64,000 nt of DNA, taken from contig NZ_CP031969.1 of the NCBI RefSeq assembly GCF_003443735.1, forward strand, positions 5,952,001 through 6,016,000, in the 5' to 3' direction. Of the stretch, positions 24,411-34,200 are shown in pieces. Source of the stretch: Streptomyces sp. CC0208 (GTDB taxonomy: Bacteria; Actinomycetota; Actinomycetes; Streptomycetales; Streptomycetaceae). The notes under the pieces were generated by a model. It saw only the letters and a program-made list of their open reading frames with translations, did no database searches and was not told where the DNA came from. Position numbers and translations under genes: made by a program. Position 1 is the stretch's first letter. Each line of letters starts with the position of its first letter.

Positions 24411-25217
24411 TCACGGCGCCGTCACGAAGTCGATCAGCTCCTCCACCCGCCCCAGCAGCTCCGGCTCCAGGTCCCGGTAGGACCCCACCCGCTTCAGGAT
24501 CGCCTGCCACACCGCGCCCGTGTTCTCCGACGGCCAGCCCAGGGCCTTGCACACGCCGGTCTTCCAGTCCTGGCCGTGCGGTACCCGCGGCCACGCCTCG
24601 ATCCCCAGGGACGACGGCTTCACCGCCTCCCAGATGTCGATGTACGGGTGGCCCACCACCAGCGCGTGCTCGCTGGTCACCGACGCGGCGATACGGGACT
24701 CCTTGCTGCCCGGCACCAGATGGTCCACCAGGACGCCGAGCCGGGCGTCCGGGCCCGGCGCGAATTCGGCCACGATCGACGGCAGGTCGTCCACGCCCTC
24801 CAGGTACTCCACGACCACGCCCTCGATGCGCAGGTCGTCACCCCAGACCTTCTCCACCAGTTCCGCGTCGTGACGGCCCTCGACGTAGATACGGCCGGCG
24901 CGGGCCACGCGTGCGCGCGCGCCGGGCACGGCCACCGATCCGGACGCGGTACGGGAGGGTCGTACGGGAGACGCGGCCGACGGTCTGACCAGGGTCACCA
25001 CCCGGCCCTCCAGGAGGAAACCGCGCGGCTCCAGCGGGAACACCCGGTGCTTGCCGAAGCGGTCCTCCAGGGTCACCGTGCCCGCCTCGCAGCGGACCAC
25101 CGCGCCGCAGAAGCCGGTGCCCGGCTCCTCGACCACCAGGCCGGGCTCGGCGGGCACCTCCGGCACCGGCTTGGGCTTCTTCCACGGAGGGGTCAGGTCG
25201 GCGGAGTACTGGCGCAT
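24411..25217 (-). CDS. DUF3097 family protein
   Basis: A 268-residue actinobacterial conserved protein beginning MRQYSADLTPPWKKPKPVPE. Visible elements are a small beta domain at the N-terminus (GFCGAVVRCEAGTVTLEDRFGKHRVFPL) and a Toprim-like stretch (RIYVEGRHDAELVEKVWGDDLR, LVDHLVPGSKESRIA, HPYIDIWEAVKP). The EGxHD and DHxVxGSKE motifs resemble Toprim metal-binding acids; that link is my inference. A TATCGT hexamer 7 bases before the ATG on its strand suggests a leaderless transcript. Confidence 0.88.
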   Translation of the reverse strand: MRQYSADLTPPWKKPKPVPEVPAEPGLVVEEPGTGFCGAVVRCEAGTVTLEDRFGKHRVFPLEPRGFLLEGRVVTLVRPSAASPVRPSRTASGSVAVPGARARVARAGRIYVEGRHDAELVEKVWGDDLRIEGVVVEYLEGVDDLPSIVAEFAPGPDARLGVLVDHLVPGSKESRIAASVTSEHALVVGHPYIDIWEAVKPSSLGIEAWPRVPHGQDWKTGVCKALGWPSENTGAVWQAILKRVGSYRDLEPELLGRVEELIDFVTAP

Positions 25218-25251
25218 TCGGATGACGATAGGAGAACCGGTCCGAGGATCA

Positions 25252-25980
25252 CTACGACACGCCGAAGCGGGCCGCCAGCGCGTCCCGCTGCGCCCGCACG
25301 AACGCCGCGTCCACCACCGCTCCGTGACCGGGCACGTACTGCGCGTCCTCGCCGCCCAGGTCTAGGAGGCGGTCCAGCGCGGCCGGCCAGTGCTGCGGTA
25401 CGGCGTCCGGGCCCGCCTGCGGTTCCCCCGACTCCTCGACCAGGTCGCCGCAGAAGACGACCTCCGGGCTGCCGGGCACCAGGACCACCAGGTCATGGGC
25501 CGTGTGGCCGGGACCGACGTTCGCCAGCAGGACCTGGCGGCCGCCGCCGAGGTCGAGCGTCCACTCGCCGGAGACGTGGTGCCGGGGGGAGACGAGGGCG
25601 TCCACAGCCTCGTCGGCCACCGCCGGGTCCAGTCCGTTGCGCACGGCGTCCGCCCGCAGCTCCGCACGTCCGAGCCGCCCCGCCAGCACCGTCTCCACGC
25701 CCACCGCGCCGAACACCTCCGCCCCCGCGAACGCCGCCGCTCCGAAGACATGGTCGAAATGGGGGTGGGTGAGCGCGAGATGGGTCACACGGTGGCCGGC
25801 CAGTTCTCCGGCCTGCGCGCGCAGCCGGGCGCCCTCCGCGAGGCCGGAGCCCGCGTCGACCAACAGGGCCGTGCCCTCGCCGATCACCAGGCCCGCCGTA
25901 CAGTCCCAGCCGGGCAGCCGGCACCGCCCCACGCCGGTCGCGACCCGCTCCCACCCGAGCTCTTCCCAAGTCACCGTCAT
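25252..25980 (-). CDS. MBL-fold metallo-hydrolase
   Basis: A 242-residue metallo-beta-lactamase-fold hydrolase. The zinc motif reads THPHFDHVFG (HxHxDH with Phe before Asp), with VNVGPGHTAHD, VFCGDLVEESG and YVPGHG as later ligands. No signal peptide is seen, so it acts in the cytoplasm. Family activities are diverse (thioesters, glutathione esters, nucleotides); the substrate cannot be read. It ends 34 bp upstream of the DUF3097 start on the same strand. Confidence 0.88.
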   Translation of the reverse strand: MTVTWEELGWERVATGVGRCRLPGWDCTAGLVIGEGTALLVDAGSGLAEGARLRAQAGELAGHRVTHLALTHPHFDHVFGAAAFAGAEVFGAVGVETVLAGRLGRAELRADAVRNGLDPAVADEAVDALVSPRHHVSGEWTLDLGGGRQVLLANVGPGHTAHDLVVLVPGSPEVVFCGDLVEESGEPQAGPDAVPQHWPAALDRLLDLGGEDAQYVPGHGAVVDAAFVRAQRDALAARFGVS

Positions 25981-26065
25981 ACGGCGACGCTAGCCGTACG
26001 ACCGGTCACGCGGGGACCAGCCTTGCCCGAGGAGTACCCCACCGCCGTACACTGGCCCGGGGACG

Positions 26066-26092
26066 CTGGCACTCGGACGGACAGAGTGCCAG
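26066..26092 (+). promoter_or_regulatory. CIRCE operator for HrcA
   Basis: CTGGCACTC (26066-26074), a 9-nt spacer, then GAGTGCCAG (26084-26092): a perfect 9-9-9 inverted repeat matching the CIRCE consensus TTAGCACTC-N9-GAGTGCTAA at all but the outermost bases. It lies 38 bp before hrcA and indicates autoregulation of hrcA-dnaJ. Confidence 0.95.
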
Positions 26093-26130
26093 GCAAGGCG
26101 CCAAGGGAACGACTTCTGGAGGTGTGCGCG

Positions 26131-27147
26131 ATGCTGAGTGAACGCAGGCTTCAGGTGTTGCGCGCCATCGTCCAGGACTACGTCGGCACCGAGGAGCCGG
26201 TCGGGTCGAAGGCCCTGACCGAGCGGCACAACCTCGGAGTCTCCCCGGCGACCGTCCGCAACGACATGGCGGTCCTGGAGGACGAGGGGTTCATCGCCCA
26301 GCCGCACACCAGTGCCGGGCGGATCCCGACCGACAAGGGCTACCGGCTGTTCGTCGACAAGCTGGCGGGCGTCAAGCCGATGACCGCGCCCGAGCGGCGC
26401 GCGATCCAGAACTTCCTCGACGGTGCCGTGGACCTCGACGACGTCGTGGCCCGGACCGTGCGGCTGCTCGCGCAGCTGACCCGGCAGGTCGCCGTCGTGC
26501 AGTACCCGTCCCTCACCCGCTCGACCGTGCGGCACGTGGAGCTGCTCTCGCTCGCCCCGGCGCGCGTGATGCTCGTGCTGATCACGGACACCGGCCGGGT
26601 CGAGCAGCGCATGGTCGACTGCCCGGCACCCTTCGGGGAGGCCTCGCTCGCCGATCTGCGGGCGCGGCTCAACAGCCGGATCGCCGGGCGGCGGTTCGCC
26701 GATGTGCCGCAGCTGGTCGAGGACCTGCCCGAAGGCTTCGACGTCGAGGACCGGGGTACGGTCTCGACAGTGCTCTCCACTCTCCTGGAGACGCTCGTCG
26801 AGGAGAACGAGGAGCGGCTGATGATCGGCGGCACCGCCAATCTCACCCGCTTCGGACATGACTTTCCCCTCACCATCCGGCCCGTCCTGGAGGCCCTGGA
26901 GGAGCAGGTCGTCCTCCTCAAACTCCTTGGTGAGGCCGGAGATTCGGGCATGACCGTACGTATTGGTCATGAGAACGCCTACGAGGGACTCAACTCCACT
27001 TCGGTGGTGTCGGTCGGTTACGGTTCGGGCGGCGAGGCAGTCGCCAAGCTCGGCGTGGTCGGACCGACCCGCATGGATTACCCGGGAACGATGGGAGCGG
27101 TACGCGCAGTGGCACGGTACGTCGGACAGATCCTGGCGGAGTCGTAA
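26131..27147 (+). CDS. hrcA: Heat-inducible transcription repressor HrcA
   Basis: A 338-residue repressor of chaperone genes. The N-terminal winged helix (ERRLQVLRAIVQDYVGTEEPVGSKAL, LGVSPATVRNDMAVLEDEGFI) and the HTSAGRIPTDKGYR motif are diagnostic. The C-terminal GAF-like domain responds to GroEL in characterised species. GGAGG at 26118-26122 supports the ATG at 26131. A CIRCE site lies just upstream, and dnaJ begins at the base after the stop. Confidence 0.98.
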   Translation: MLSERRLQVLRAIVQDYVGTEEPVGSKALTERHNLGVSPATVRNDMAVLEDEGFIAQPHTSAGRIPTDKGYRLFVDKLAGVKPMTAPERRAIQNFLDGAVDLDDVVARTVRLLAQLTRQVAVVQYPSLTRSTVRHVELLSLAPARVMLVLITDTGRVEQRMVDCPAPFGEASLADLRARLNSRIAGRRFADVPQLVEDLPEGFDVEDRGTVSTVLSTLLETLVEENEERLMIGGTANLTRFGHDFPLTIRPVLEALEEQVVLLKLLGEAGDSGMTVRIGHENAYEGLNSTSVVSVGYGSGGEAVAKLGVVGPTRMDYPGTMGAVRAVARYVGQILAES

Positions 27148-28287
27148 GTGGCCACGGACTACTACGCCGTTCTCGGCGTGCGCCGCGACGCGTCGCAGGA
27201 TGAGATCAAGAAGGCGTTCCGTCGGCTCGCGCGCGAGCTGCACCCGGACGTCAACCCGGATCCGAAGACCCAGGAGCGGTTCAAGGAGATCAACGCCGCT
27301 TACGAGGTGTTGTCGGACCCGCAGAAGAAGCAGGTCTACGACCTCGGCGGCGACCCGCTCTCGCAGGCCGGCGGCGGTGGCGCGGGCGGCTTCGGGGCCG
27401 GTGGGTTCGGGAACTTCTCGGACATCATGGACGCGTTCTTCGGTACGGCTTCGCAGCGGGGGCCGCGCTCGCGCACCCGGCGCGGCCAGGACGCGATGAT
27501 CCGCCTGGAGATCGAGCTCGACGAGGCGGCCTTCGGCACCACGAAGGACATCCAGGTCGACACGGCGATCGTCTGCACCACGTGCAGCGGCGAGGGGGCC
27601 GCCCCCGGCACCTCCGCCCAGACGTGCGACATGTGCCGCGGCCGCGGCGAGGTGTCGCAGGTGACGCGGTCCTTCCTGGGCCAGGTCATGACGTCCCGCC
27701 CGTGCCCGCAGTGCCAGGGCTTCGGCACCGTCGTCCCGACCCCGTGCCCGGAGTGCGCCGGCGACGGCCGGGTCCGCTCGCGCCGCACGCTCACCGTGAA
27801 GATCCCGGCCGGTGTGGACAACGGCACGCGGATCCAGCTCGCGGGCGAGGGCGAGGTCGGTCCCGGTGGCGGTCCCGCCGGTGACCTCTACGTCGAGATC
27901 CACGAGCTGCCGCACTCGCAGTTCCAGCGCCGGGGCGACGACCTGCACTGCACGGTCACCCTCCCGATGACGGCGGCCTCCCTCGGCACCAAGGTCCCGC
28001 TGGAGACCCTCGACGGCATGGAGGAGGTCGACATCCGCCCGGGCACCCAGTCCGGCCAGTCGATCCCGCTGCACAGCCGGGGCGTCACCCACCTGCGCGG
28101 CGGCGGCCGGGGCGATCTCATCGTCCACGTCGAGGTCCAGACCCCCACCAAGCTGGACCCCGAGCAGGAGCGCCTGCTGCGCGAGCTGGCGAAGCTGCGC
28201 GGCGAGGAACGGCCCACGGGGCAGTTCCAGCCCGGGCAGCAGGGGCTGTTCTCGCGGTTGAAGGACGCGTTCAACGGGCGTACGTGA
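27148..28287 (+). CDS. dnaJ: Chaperone DnaJ (DnaJ2)
   Basis: A 379-residue type I J-protein, the DnaK co-chaperone. It has an N-terminal J domain with HPD (ARELHPDVNPD), a Gly/Phe-rich linker, and a zinc-binding domain with four CxxCxGxG-type units (CTTCSGEG, CDMCRGRG, CPQCQGFG, CPECAGDG). It starts GTG immediately after the hrcA stop, so it is co-transcribed under CIRCE/HrcA control. This is the usual actinobacterial second dnaJ; the dnaK operon copy is elsewhere. Confidence 0.98.
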   Translation: MATDYYAVLGVRRDASQDEIKKAFRRLARELHPDVNPDPKTQERFKEINAAYEVLSDPQKKQVYDLGGDPLSQAGGGGAGGFGAGGFGNFSDIMDAFFGTASQRGPRSRTRRGQDAMIRLEIELDEAAFGTTKDIQVDTAIVCTTCSGEGAAPGTSAQTCDMCRGRGEVSQVTRSFLGQVMTSRPCPQCQGFGTVVPTPCPECAGDGRVRSRRTLTVKIPAGVDNGTRIQLAGEGEVGPGGGPAGDLYVEIHELPHSQFQRRGDDLHCTVTLPMTAASLGTKVPLETLDGMEEVDIRPGTQSGQSIPLHSRGVTHLRGGGRGDLIVHVEVQTPTKLDPEQERLLRELAKLRGEERPTGQFQPGQQGLFSRLKDAFNGRT

Positions 28288-28340
28288 GCGGTGCGAAGGT
28301 CGGATTCGGACTTGTTCGGAGGACGTGACAACATGCCGTC

Positions 28341-29417
28341 ATGTCCTCCGCACTGACCGATCTCTTCCCTCATCCGATCGTGCAGGCCCCCATGGCGGGC
28401 GGCGTCTCCGTGCCGCGGCTCGCCGCCGCCGTGTCCGACGCGGGCGGGCTCGGATTCCTGGCCGCCGGGTACAAGACGGCCGACGGGATGTACCAGGAGA
28501 TCAAGCAGCTGCGCGGGCTGACCGGGCGCCCCTTCGGGGTCAACCTCTTCATGCCGCAGCCCGAATATGCCGATCCCGCGGCCGTCGAGGTCTACGCCCA
28601 CCAGCTGGCCGGCGAGGCCACCTGGTACGACACCGAGCTCGGCGACCGCGACAGCGGACGTGACGACGGCTACGACGCCAAGCTCGCCGTCCTCCTCGAC
28701 AATCCCGTGCCGGTGGCCTCCTTCCACTTCGGCATCCCGAGCAGCGACGCCCTGGAGTCGCTGCGCCGCGCCGGCACCTTCACCCTCGTCACCGCGACCA
28801 CCCCCGAAGAGGCCCTGGCGGTGCAGTACGCGGGCGCCGACGCGGTCATCGCGCAGGGCATCGAGGCGGGCGGTCACCAGGGCACCCACCGCGACCTCCC
28901 CGAGCAGGACGGCTCGGGTCTAGGGCTCCTCTCCCTGGTCGCGCAGATCCGTGAGACGGTCAGCCTCCCGATCGTCGCCGCCGGCGGCATCATGCGCGGC
29001 AGCCAGATCGCCGCCGTCCTCGCCGCCGGCGCGAGCGCGGCCCAGCTCGGCACGGCGTTCCTCGCCTCGCCCGAGTCCGGCGCCCACGACGTGCACAAGC
29101 AGGCGCTGACCAACCCCCTCTACGTCCGTACCGAGTTGACCCGCGCGTTCTCGGGCCGGCCGGCCCGTGGCCTGGTCAACCGCTTCCTGCGCGAGCACGG
29201 GCCGTACGCCCCCGCCGCCTACCCCGAGGTCCACCACCTGACCGCCCCGCTGCGGAAGGCCGCCGCCAAGGCCGGTGACGCCCAGGGCATGGCGCTGTGG
29301 GCGGGGCAGGGACACCGGTTGGCACGCGAGCTGCCCGCGGGGCAGCTCGTGGAGATACTCGCGGCCGAACTCGACGCCGCCAGGACAGCGTTGTCAGCCA
29401 AGGGGGACCCGCGATGA
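28341..29417 (+). CDS. Nitronate monooxygenase (2-nitropropane dioxygenase family)
   Basis: A 358-residue FMN-dependent TIM-barrel enzyme that oxidises alkyl nitronates such as propionate 3-nitronate. Visible features are the opening PIVQAPMAGGVSVPRLAAAVSDAGGLGFLAAG, the GIEAGGHQGTH motif with the catalytic-type His, and the FMN phosphate segment PIVAAGGI. It overlaps rsmE by 4 bp (ATGA), so the two are co-translated. No good ribosome site is positioned for this ATG. Confidence 0.93.
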   Translation: MSSALTDLFPHPIVQAPMAGGVSVPRLAAAVSDAGGLGFLAAGYKTADGMYQEIKQLRGLTGRPFGVNLFMPQPEYADPAAVEVYAHQLAGEATWYDTELGDRDSGRDDGYDAKLAVLLDNPVPVASFHFGIPSSDALESLRRAGTFTLVTATTPEEALAVQYAGADAVIAQGIEAGGHQGTHRDLPEQDGSGLGLLSLVAQIRETVSLPIVAAGGIMRGSQIAAVLAAGASAAQLGTAFLASPESGAHDVHKQALTNPLYVRTELTRAFSGRPARGLVNRFLREHGPYAPAAYPEVHHLTAPLRKAAAKAGDAQGMALWAGQGHRLARELPAGQLVEILAAELDAARTALSAKGDPR

Positions 29418-30175
29418 CCGCACCCGTGTTCGTCGTCGAGCACTTCGTCGAGCAGACCGAGCCGGGGACCGGCGGACGCTACGTCCTCGACGGCCCCGAA
29501 GGCCGCCACGCCGTCTCCGTGAAGCGGCTCCAGCCCGGCGAGGACGTCATCCTCACCGACGGCGCCGGGCACTGGGCCGACTGCGTGGTACTCGGCACCG
29601 AGGGCAAGGACCGGCTGATCGTCCAGCTGGACTCGGTGAACGAGGCACCTGACGTACAGCCCCGCATCACCGTCGTCCAGGCCCTCCCCAAGGGCGACCG
29701 CGGTGAACTCGCCGTCGAGACGATGACCGAGGTCGGCGTCGACGCCATCGTGCCCTGGCAGGCCGCCCGCTGCATCACCCAGTGGAAGGGCGAGCGGGGT
29801 CTGAAGGCGCTCGGCAAGTGGCGGGCCACCGCCCGCGAGGCCGGCAAGCAGTCCCGCCGGATCCGCTTCCCGGATATCGCGGACGCGGCAACCACCAAGC
29901 AGGTTGCCGCACTTCTCGCCAAAGCCGACTTCGCCGCCGTGCTCCACTCCGACTTCGAACGCGGCAGCGCGCCGCTCGCCACCGCCGAACTCCCCGACGA
30001 GGGCGAGATCGTGCTGGTCGTGGGCCCCGAAGGAGGCGTCGCCAAGGACGAGTTGGCGCTCTTCGAGGAGGCCGGCGCGCGTGCCTACGTCCTCGGGTCC
30101 ACCGTGCTGCGTACGTCGACCGCCGGAACCGCGGCGACCGCCCTGCTCCTCGGCCGCACCGGCCGCTGGTCCTGA
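29414..30175 (+). CDS. rsmE: 16S rRNA (uracil-1498-N3)-methyltransferase
   Basis: A 253-residue SPOUT methyltransferase that modifies U1498 in 16S rRNA. It has an N-terminal PUA-like domain and a C-terminal knot with VGPEGGVAKDELALFEEAGA and LGSTVLRTSTAGTAA. Length is normal. The ATG overlaps the nitronate monooxygenase stop. The order dnaJ, monooxygenase, rsmE, VOC protein suggests a loose stress or maintenance operon. Confidence 0.96.
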   Translation: MTAPVFVVEHFVEQTEPGTGGRYVLDGPEGRHAVSVKRLQPGEDVILTDGAGHWADCVVLGTEGKDRLIVQLDSVNEAPDVQPRITVVQALPKGDRGELAVETMTEVGVDAIVPWQAARCITQWKGERGLKALGKWRATAREAGKQSRRIRFPDIADAATTKQVAALLAKADFAAVLHSDFERGSAPLATAELPDEGEIVLVVGPEGGVAKDELALFEEAGARAYVLGSTVLRTSTAGTAATALLLGRTGRWS

Positions 30176-30192
30176 CCCCTGGAAGGAAAGCT

Positions 30193-30585
30193 GTGGAACT
30201 CGCCCAAGTACGCCTGCTCGTCACCGACTTCGCCGCCTGCTACCGCTTCTACGCCGACGTCCTCGGCCTGAAGCCCCAGTCGGGGGCCAAGGACGGGCCG
30301 TACGAGAAGTTCAGCCCCGCCACCGGCTCCGCGGGCATCGCCCTCCAGGACCGGTCGATGATGGCGCAGGTCCTCGGCGAACTGGGCGGCACGGTCACCG
30401 GCCACCGCTCCCTGGTCGTGCTGCGCGTCGACGACCTGGACACCTACTGCGAGCAGATCGTGTCCCGCGGAGCCACTCTGCTGCACGGCCCGTCCCCCAT
30501 GACGGACCGCATGCGCGTCGCCCACCTCAAGGACCCGGAGGGGAACCTGGTGGAGCTTCAGCAGTGGCTGATGCTGCGCGGTTGA
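30193..30585 (+). CDS. VOC (glyoxalase/bleomycin-resistance fold) protein
   Basis: A 130-residue vicinal-oxygen-chelate protein (ELAQVRLLVTDFAACYRFYADVLGLKP, ending DPEGNLVELQQWL). The metal-type Glu in the last strand is present (NLVELQQ). The GTG at 30193 follows GGAAGGAAAG. Substrate unknown; it could be a lyase, an isomerase or a binding protein. It starts 17 bp after rsmE. Confidence 0.9.
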   Translation: MELAQVRLLVTDFAACYRFYADVLGLKPQSGAKDGPYEKFSPATGSAGIALQDRSMMAQVLGELGGTVTGHRSLVVLRVDDLDTYCEQIVSRGATLLHGPSPMTDRMRVAHLKDPEGNLVELQQWLMLRG

Positions 30586-30696
30586 CGGTACTTCTCGACG
30601 CGGCGGTCATGTCAACGCCGGGTCACTCACAACCGGCGCGCTCAATGACCGTATGCGCCCTACCGCCGGACGGCACGCGGTGGCAGGCTGCCCTTC

Positions 30697-31230
30697 ATGG
30701 TGGCGTTGAGACGGAACCGGCGTCGGCCGCGCGGGGTGCGAGTGGCGGGTGCGGTCGGGGGTGTCGTGCTGGCCGTGGGCGGGGTCGCCGCGTGTGATCC
30801 GACCGGCGCGGTCAGCTCCGCGACCGTCTCCTACACCACCGACCAGCTGGTCACCAAGGAGCTGAACCAGCAGAAGGCCGACGTGAGTTGGCTGACCTGC
30901 ACGGCCTCGTACGACAACGGCGACCGGACGCCGAGCGCGACCGTGAACACCGTCGCCACCGTGAACTGCGAGGGCAAGACGCGGGACGGCAAGGACATCA
31001 CCGTCAAGGGCAAGGTGACCCGGACCGTCAGCGGCGCGTGTGTGCGCGGGAACCTCACCGCCACCGTCGGCGGCAGACAGTGGTTCCACGTCGACGGGCT
31101 CGGCGACTGCACCGCCACACCCACCCCGCGGGTCAACAACCCGGGGCAGCCCGGTCCCACCGTCACCGTGACCGTCACCAAGACGATCTGGTGCCAGAAC
31201 GACCCGCAGTGCTGGCCCGACGGCAAGTGA
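30697..31230 (+). CDS. Putative lipoprotein of unknown function
   Basis: A 177-residue protein with a twin-Arg-rich basic N-terminus (RRNRRRPRGVR), a hydrophobic stretch and a lipobox-like VAAC (C33). The mature part has two Thr/Val-rich beta repeats (TPSATVNTVATVNCEGKTRDGKDITVKG), Cys residues that may pair, and a Trp/Cys tail (IWCQNDPQCWPDGK). Likely exported and lipid-anchored, function unknown; partly reminiscent of DUF4333-type small surface proteins. Confidence 0.8.
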   Translation: MVALRRNRRRPRGVRVAGAVGGVVLAVGGVAACDPTGAVSSATVSYTTDQLVTKELNQQKADVSWLTCTASYDNGDRTPSATVNTVATVNCEGKTRDGKDITVKGKVTRTVSGACVRGNLTATVGGRQWFHVDGLGDCTATPTPRVNNPGQPGPTVTVTVTKTIWCQNDPQCWPDGK

Positions 31231-31275
31231 TCGAAACCTCTGTGCACGAGCACCGCCCGTGCGTAGGGTAATCGG

Positions 31276-34200
31276 GTGACACAGCCTGCGACGTCTGCAT
31301 ATCTCCGGTTTCCGCATCTGCGGGGCGAGTTGGTGGCCTTCACCGCCGAGGACGACGTGTGGCTCGCGCCGCTCGACGGCGGACGCGCCTGGCGGGTCAG
31401 CGCGGACAACGTGCCGGTCACCCACCCCCGGATCTCGCCCGACGGCACCACCGTCGCCTGGACCTCCGCCCGCGACGGCGCCCCCGAGGTGCACATCGCC
31501 CCGGTCGACGGCGGCCCGGGCCGAAGGCTGACCCACTGGGGCAGCGCACGCACCCAGGTGCGCGGCTGGACCCCGGACGGCGAGGTCCTCGCGATCACCA
31601 CCCACGGCCAGGCAAGCCTGCGCCGCAGCTGGGCCCGGACCGTCCCGCTCGACGGCGGCCCCGGCACCACCCTGCCGTACGGCCCCGTCGGCCATGTCGC
31701 CCACGGCCCCGCGACCGTGATCCTCTCCGCGCCCATGGGCCGGGAGGCCGCCTGGTGGAAGCGGTACCGGGGCGGCACGGCGGGCAAGCTGTGGATCGAC
31801 CGCGACGGCGACGGCGAGTTCGTACGGCTGCACGACGACCTGGACGGAAACCTGGAGTACCCCGTGTGGGCGGGCGACCGGATCGCCTTCCTCTCCGACC
31901 ACGAGGGCACCGGGGCCGTCTACTCCTCCCTCGCCGACGGTTCCGATCTGCGCCGGCACACCCCGCTCGACGGTTACTACGCCCGGCACGCGGCCGGCGA
32001 CGGCACCCGGGTCGTCTACACCTCCGCCGGTGAGCTGTGGATCCTCGACGACCTCGACGGCGCCGAACCGCGCCGCCTGGAGGTCCGGCTCGGCGGCCGG
32101 CGCGCCGACCGGCAGCCGTTCCCGGTGGACGCCTCCCGCTGGTTCGGCTCGGCCGCCCCCGACCACACCGCGCGCGGCAGCGCGGTCGCGGTGCGCGGGG
32201 CCGTCCACTGGGTCACCCACCGTTCGGGCCCGGCCCGCGCGCTCGCCGACGAACCCGGCGTCCGGGCCCGGCTGCCCCGCACCTTCCGCACCGAGGGCGA
32301 GGAGTGGGTCGTCTGGGTGACGGACGCGGAGGGCGACGACGCCCTGGAGTTCGCGCCCGCCACCGGACTCGCCCCCGGCGCCACCCCGCGCCGCCTCGCC
32401 GCGGGCCGCCTCGGCCGGGTCCTCGGGCTCGCCATGGCCCCCGACGGCAGCCGGGCCGCGGTCGCCGCGCACGACGGCCGGGTGCTCCTCGTCGAGCGGG
32501 AGACCGGTGAGGTCCGCGAGGTCGACCGCAGCGAGGACGGCGACGTACGGGGACTGACCTTCTCGCCCGACTCGGCCTGGCTCGCCTGGTCGCACCCCGG
32601 CCCCGACCCGCTCTGCCAGCTCCGCCTCGCCAACACCACCGACCTGTCGGTCACCGAGGCGACCCCGCTGCGCTTCCAGGACTACGCCCCCGCCTTCACC
32701 CTCGACGGCAAGCACCTGGCCTTCCTCTCCAACCGCTCCTTCGACCCGGTCTACGACGAGCACGTCTTCGACCTCGCCTTCGTGGTCGGCGACCGCCCGC
32801 ACCTGATCACCCTGGCCGCGACCACCCCGTCCCCCTTCGGCCCGCAGCGCCACGGCCGGCCCTTCGAGGCCCCCGACAAGGACGAGACCCCCGACAGCGA
32901 GGGCACCCCGACCACCCGGATCGACCTGGAAGGTCTCGCCGACCGGATCGTGCCGTTCCCGGTGGAGGCCGGCCGCTACTCCAACCTGCGCGCGGCCAAG
33001 GACGGCGTGCTGTGGCTGCGCCACCCCGTCCAGGGCGTCCTCGGCTCCTCAAGGGCCACCCCGGACGACCCCGACCCCAAGACCGACCTCCAGCGCTACG
33101 ACCTCGCCCAGCAGCGCCTCGAACACCTCGCCGCCGACGCCGACCACTTCGCCGTCAGCGGCGACGGCAAGCGGGTCCTGCTGTGGACCGACGGCCGGCT
33201 GAAGGTCGTACCGAGCGACCGCCGCGCCTCGAACGACGACGACAGCGACACGAACATCTCCGTCGACCTCGGCCGCATCCGCCAGACCGTCGACCCGTCG
33301 GCCGAGTGGCGGCAGATGTACGAGGAGACCGGCCGCATCATGCGGGACCACTTCTGGCGCCCTGACATGAGCGGTGTCGACTGGACCGGTGTCCTCGACC
33401 GCTACCGCCCGGTCCTGGACCGTCTGGCCACCCACGACGACCTCGTCGACCTCCTCTGGGAGGTGCACGGCGAACTCGGCACCTCCCACGCCTACGTCAC
33501 CCCCCGCGGCGGCCACGGTCACGGCCCCCGGCAGGGCCTGCTCGGCGCCGACATCTCCCGTCACGAAGACGGCAGTTGGCGCATCGACCGCATCCTGCCG
33601 ACCGAGACCTCCGACCCCGCCGCCCGCTCCCCGCTCGCCGCACCGGGCGTGGCGGTCCGCGCCGGGGACGCGATCGTCGCGGTGGGCGGCCGTCCGGTCG
33701 ATCCCGTCACCGGCCCCGGCCCGCTCCTCGTCGGCACGGCGGGCAAACCGGTCGAGCTCACCATCTCCCCCTCCGGCGGCGGCGATCTGCGGCACGCCGT
33801 CGTCGTCCCCGTCTCCGACGAGGAGCCCCTGCGTTACCACGCCTGGGTCGCCGACCGCCGCGCCTACGTCCACGAGAAGTCCGGGGGCCGGCTGGGGTAT
33901 CTGCACGTCCCGGACATGCAGGCCCCTGGCTGGGCGCAGATCCACCGCGACCTGCGCGTCGAGGTGGCCCGCGAGGGCCTGGTGGTCGACGTCCGCGAGA
34001 ATCGCGGCGGCCACACCTCCCAGCTGGTCGTCGAGAAGCTGGCCCGCAAGATCGTCGGCTGGGCGCTGCCGCGGGGGATGCGCGCGTCCAGCTACCCGAG
34101 GGACGCGCCGCGCGGCCCCGTCGTCGCCGTGGCCAACGAGTTCTCCGGCTCGGACGGCGACATCGTCAACGCGGCGATCAAGGCACTGGGCATCGGCCCG

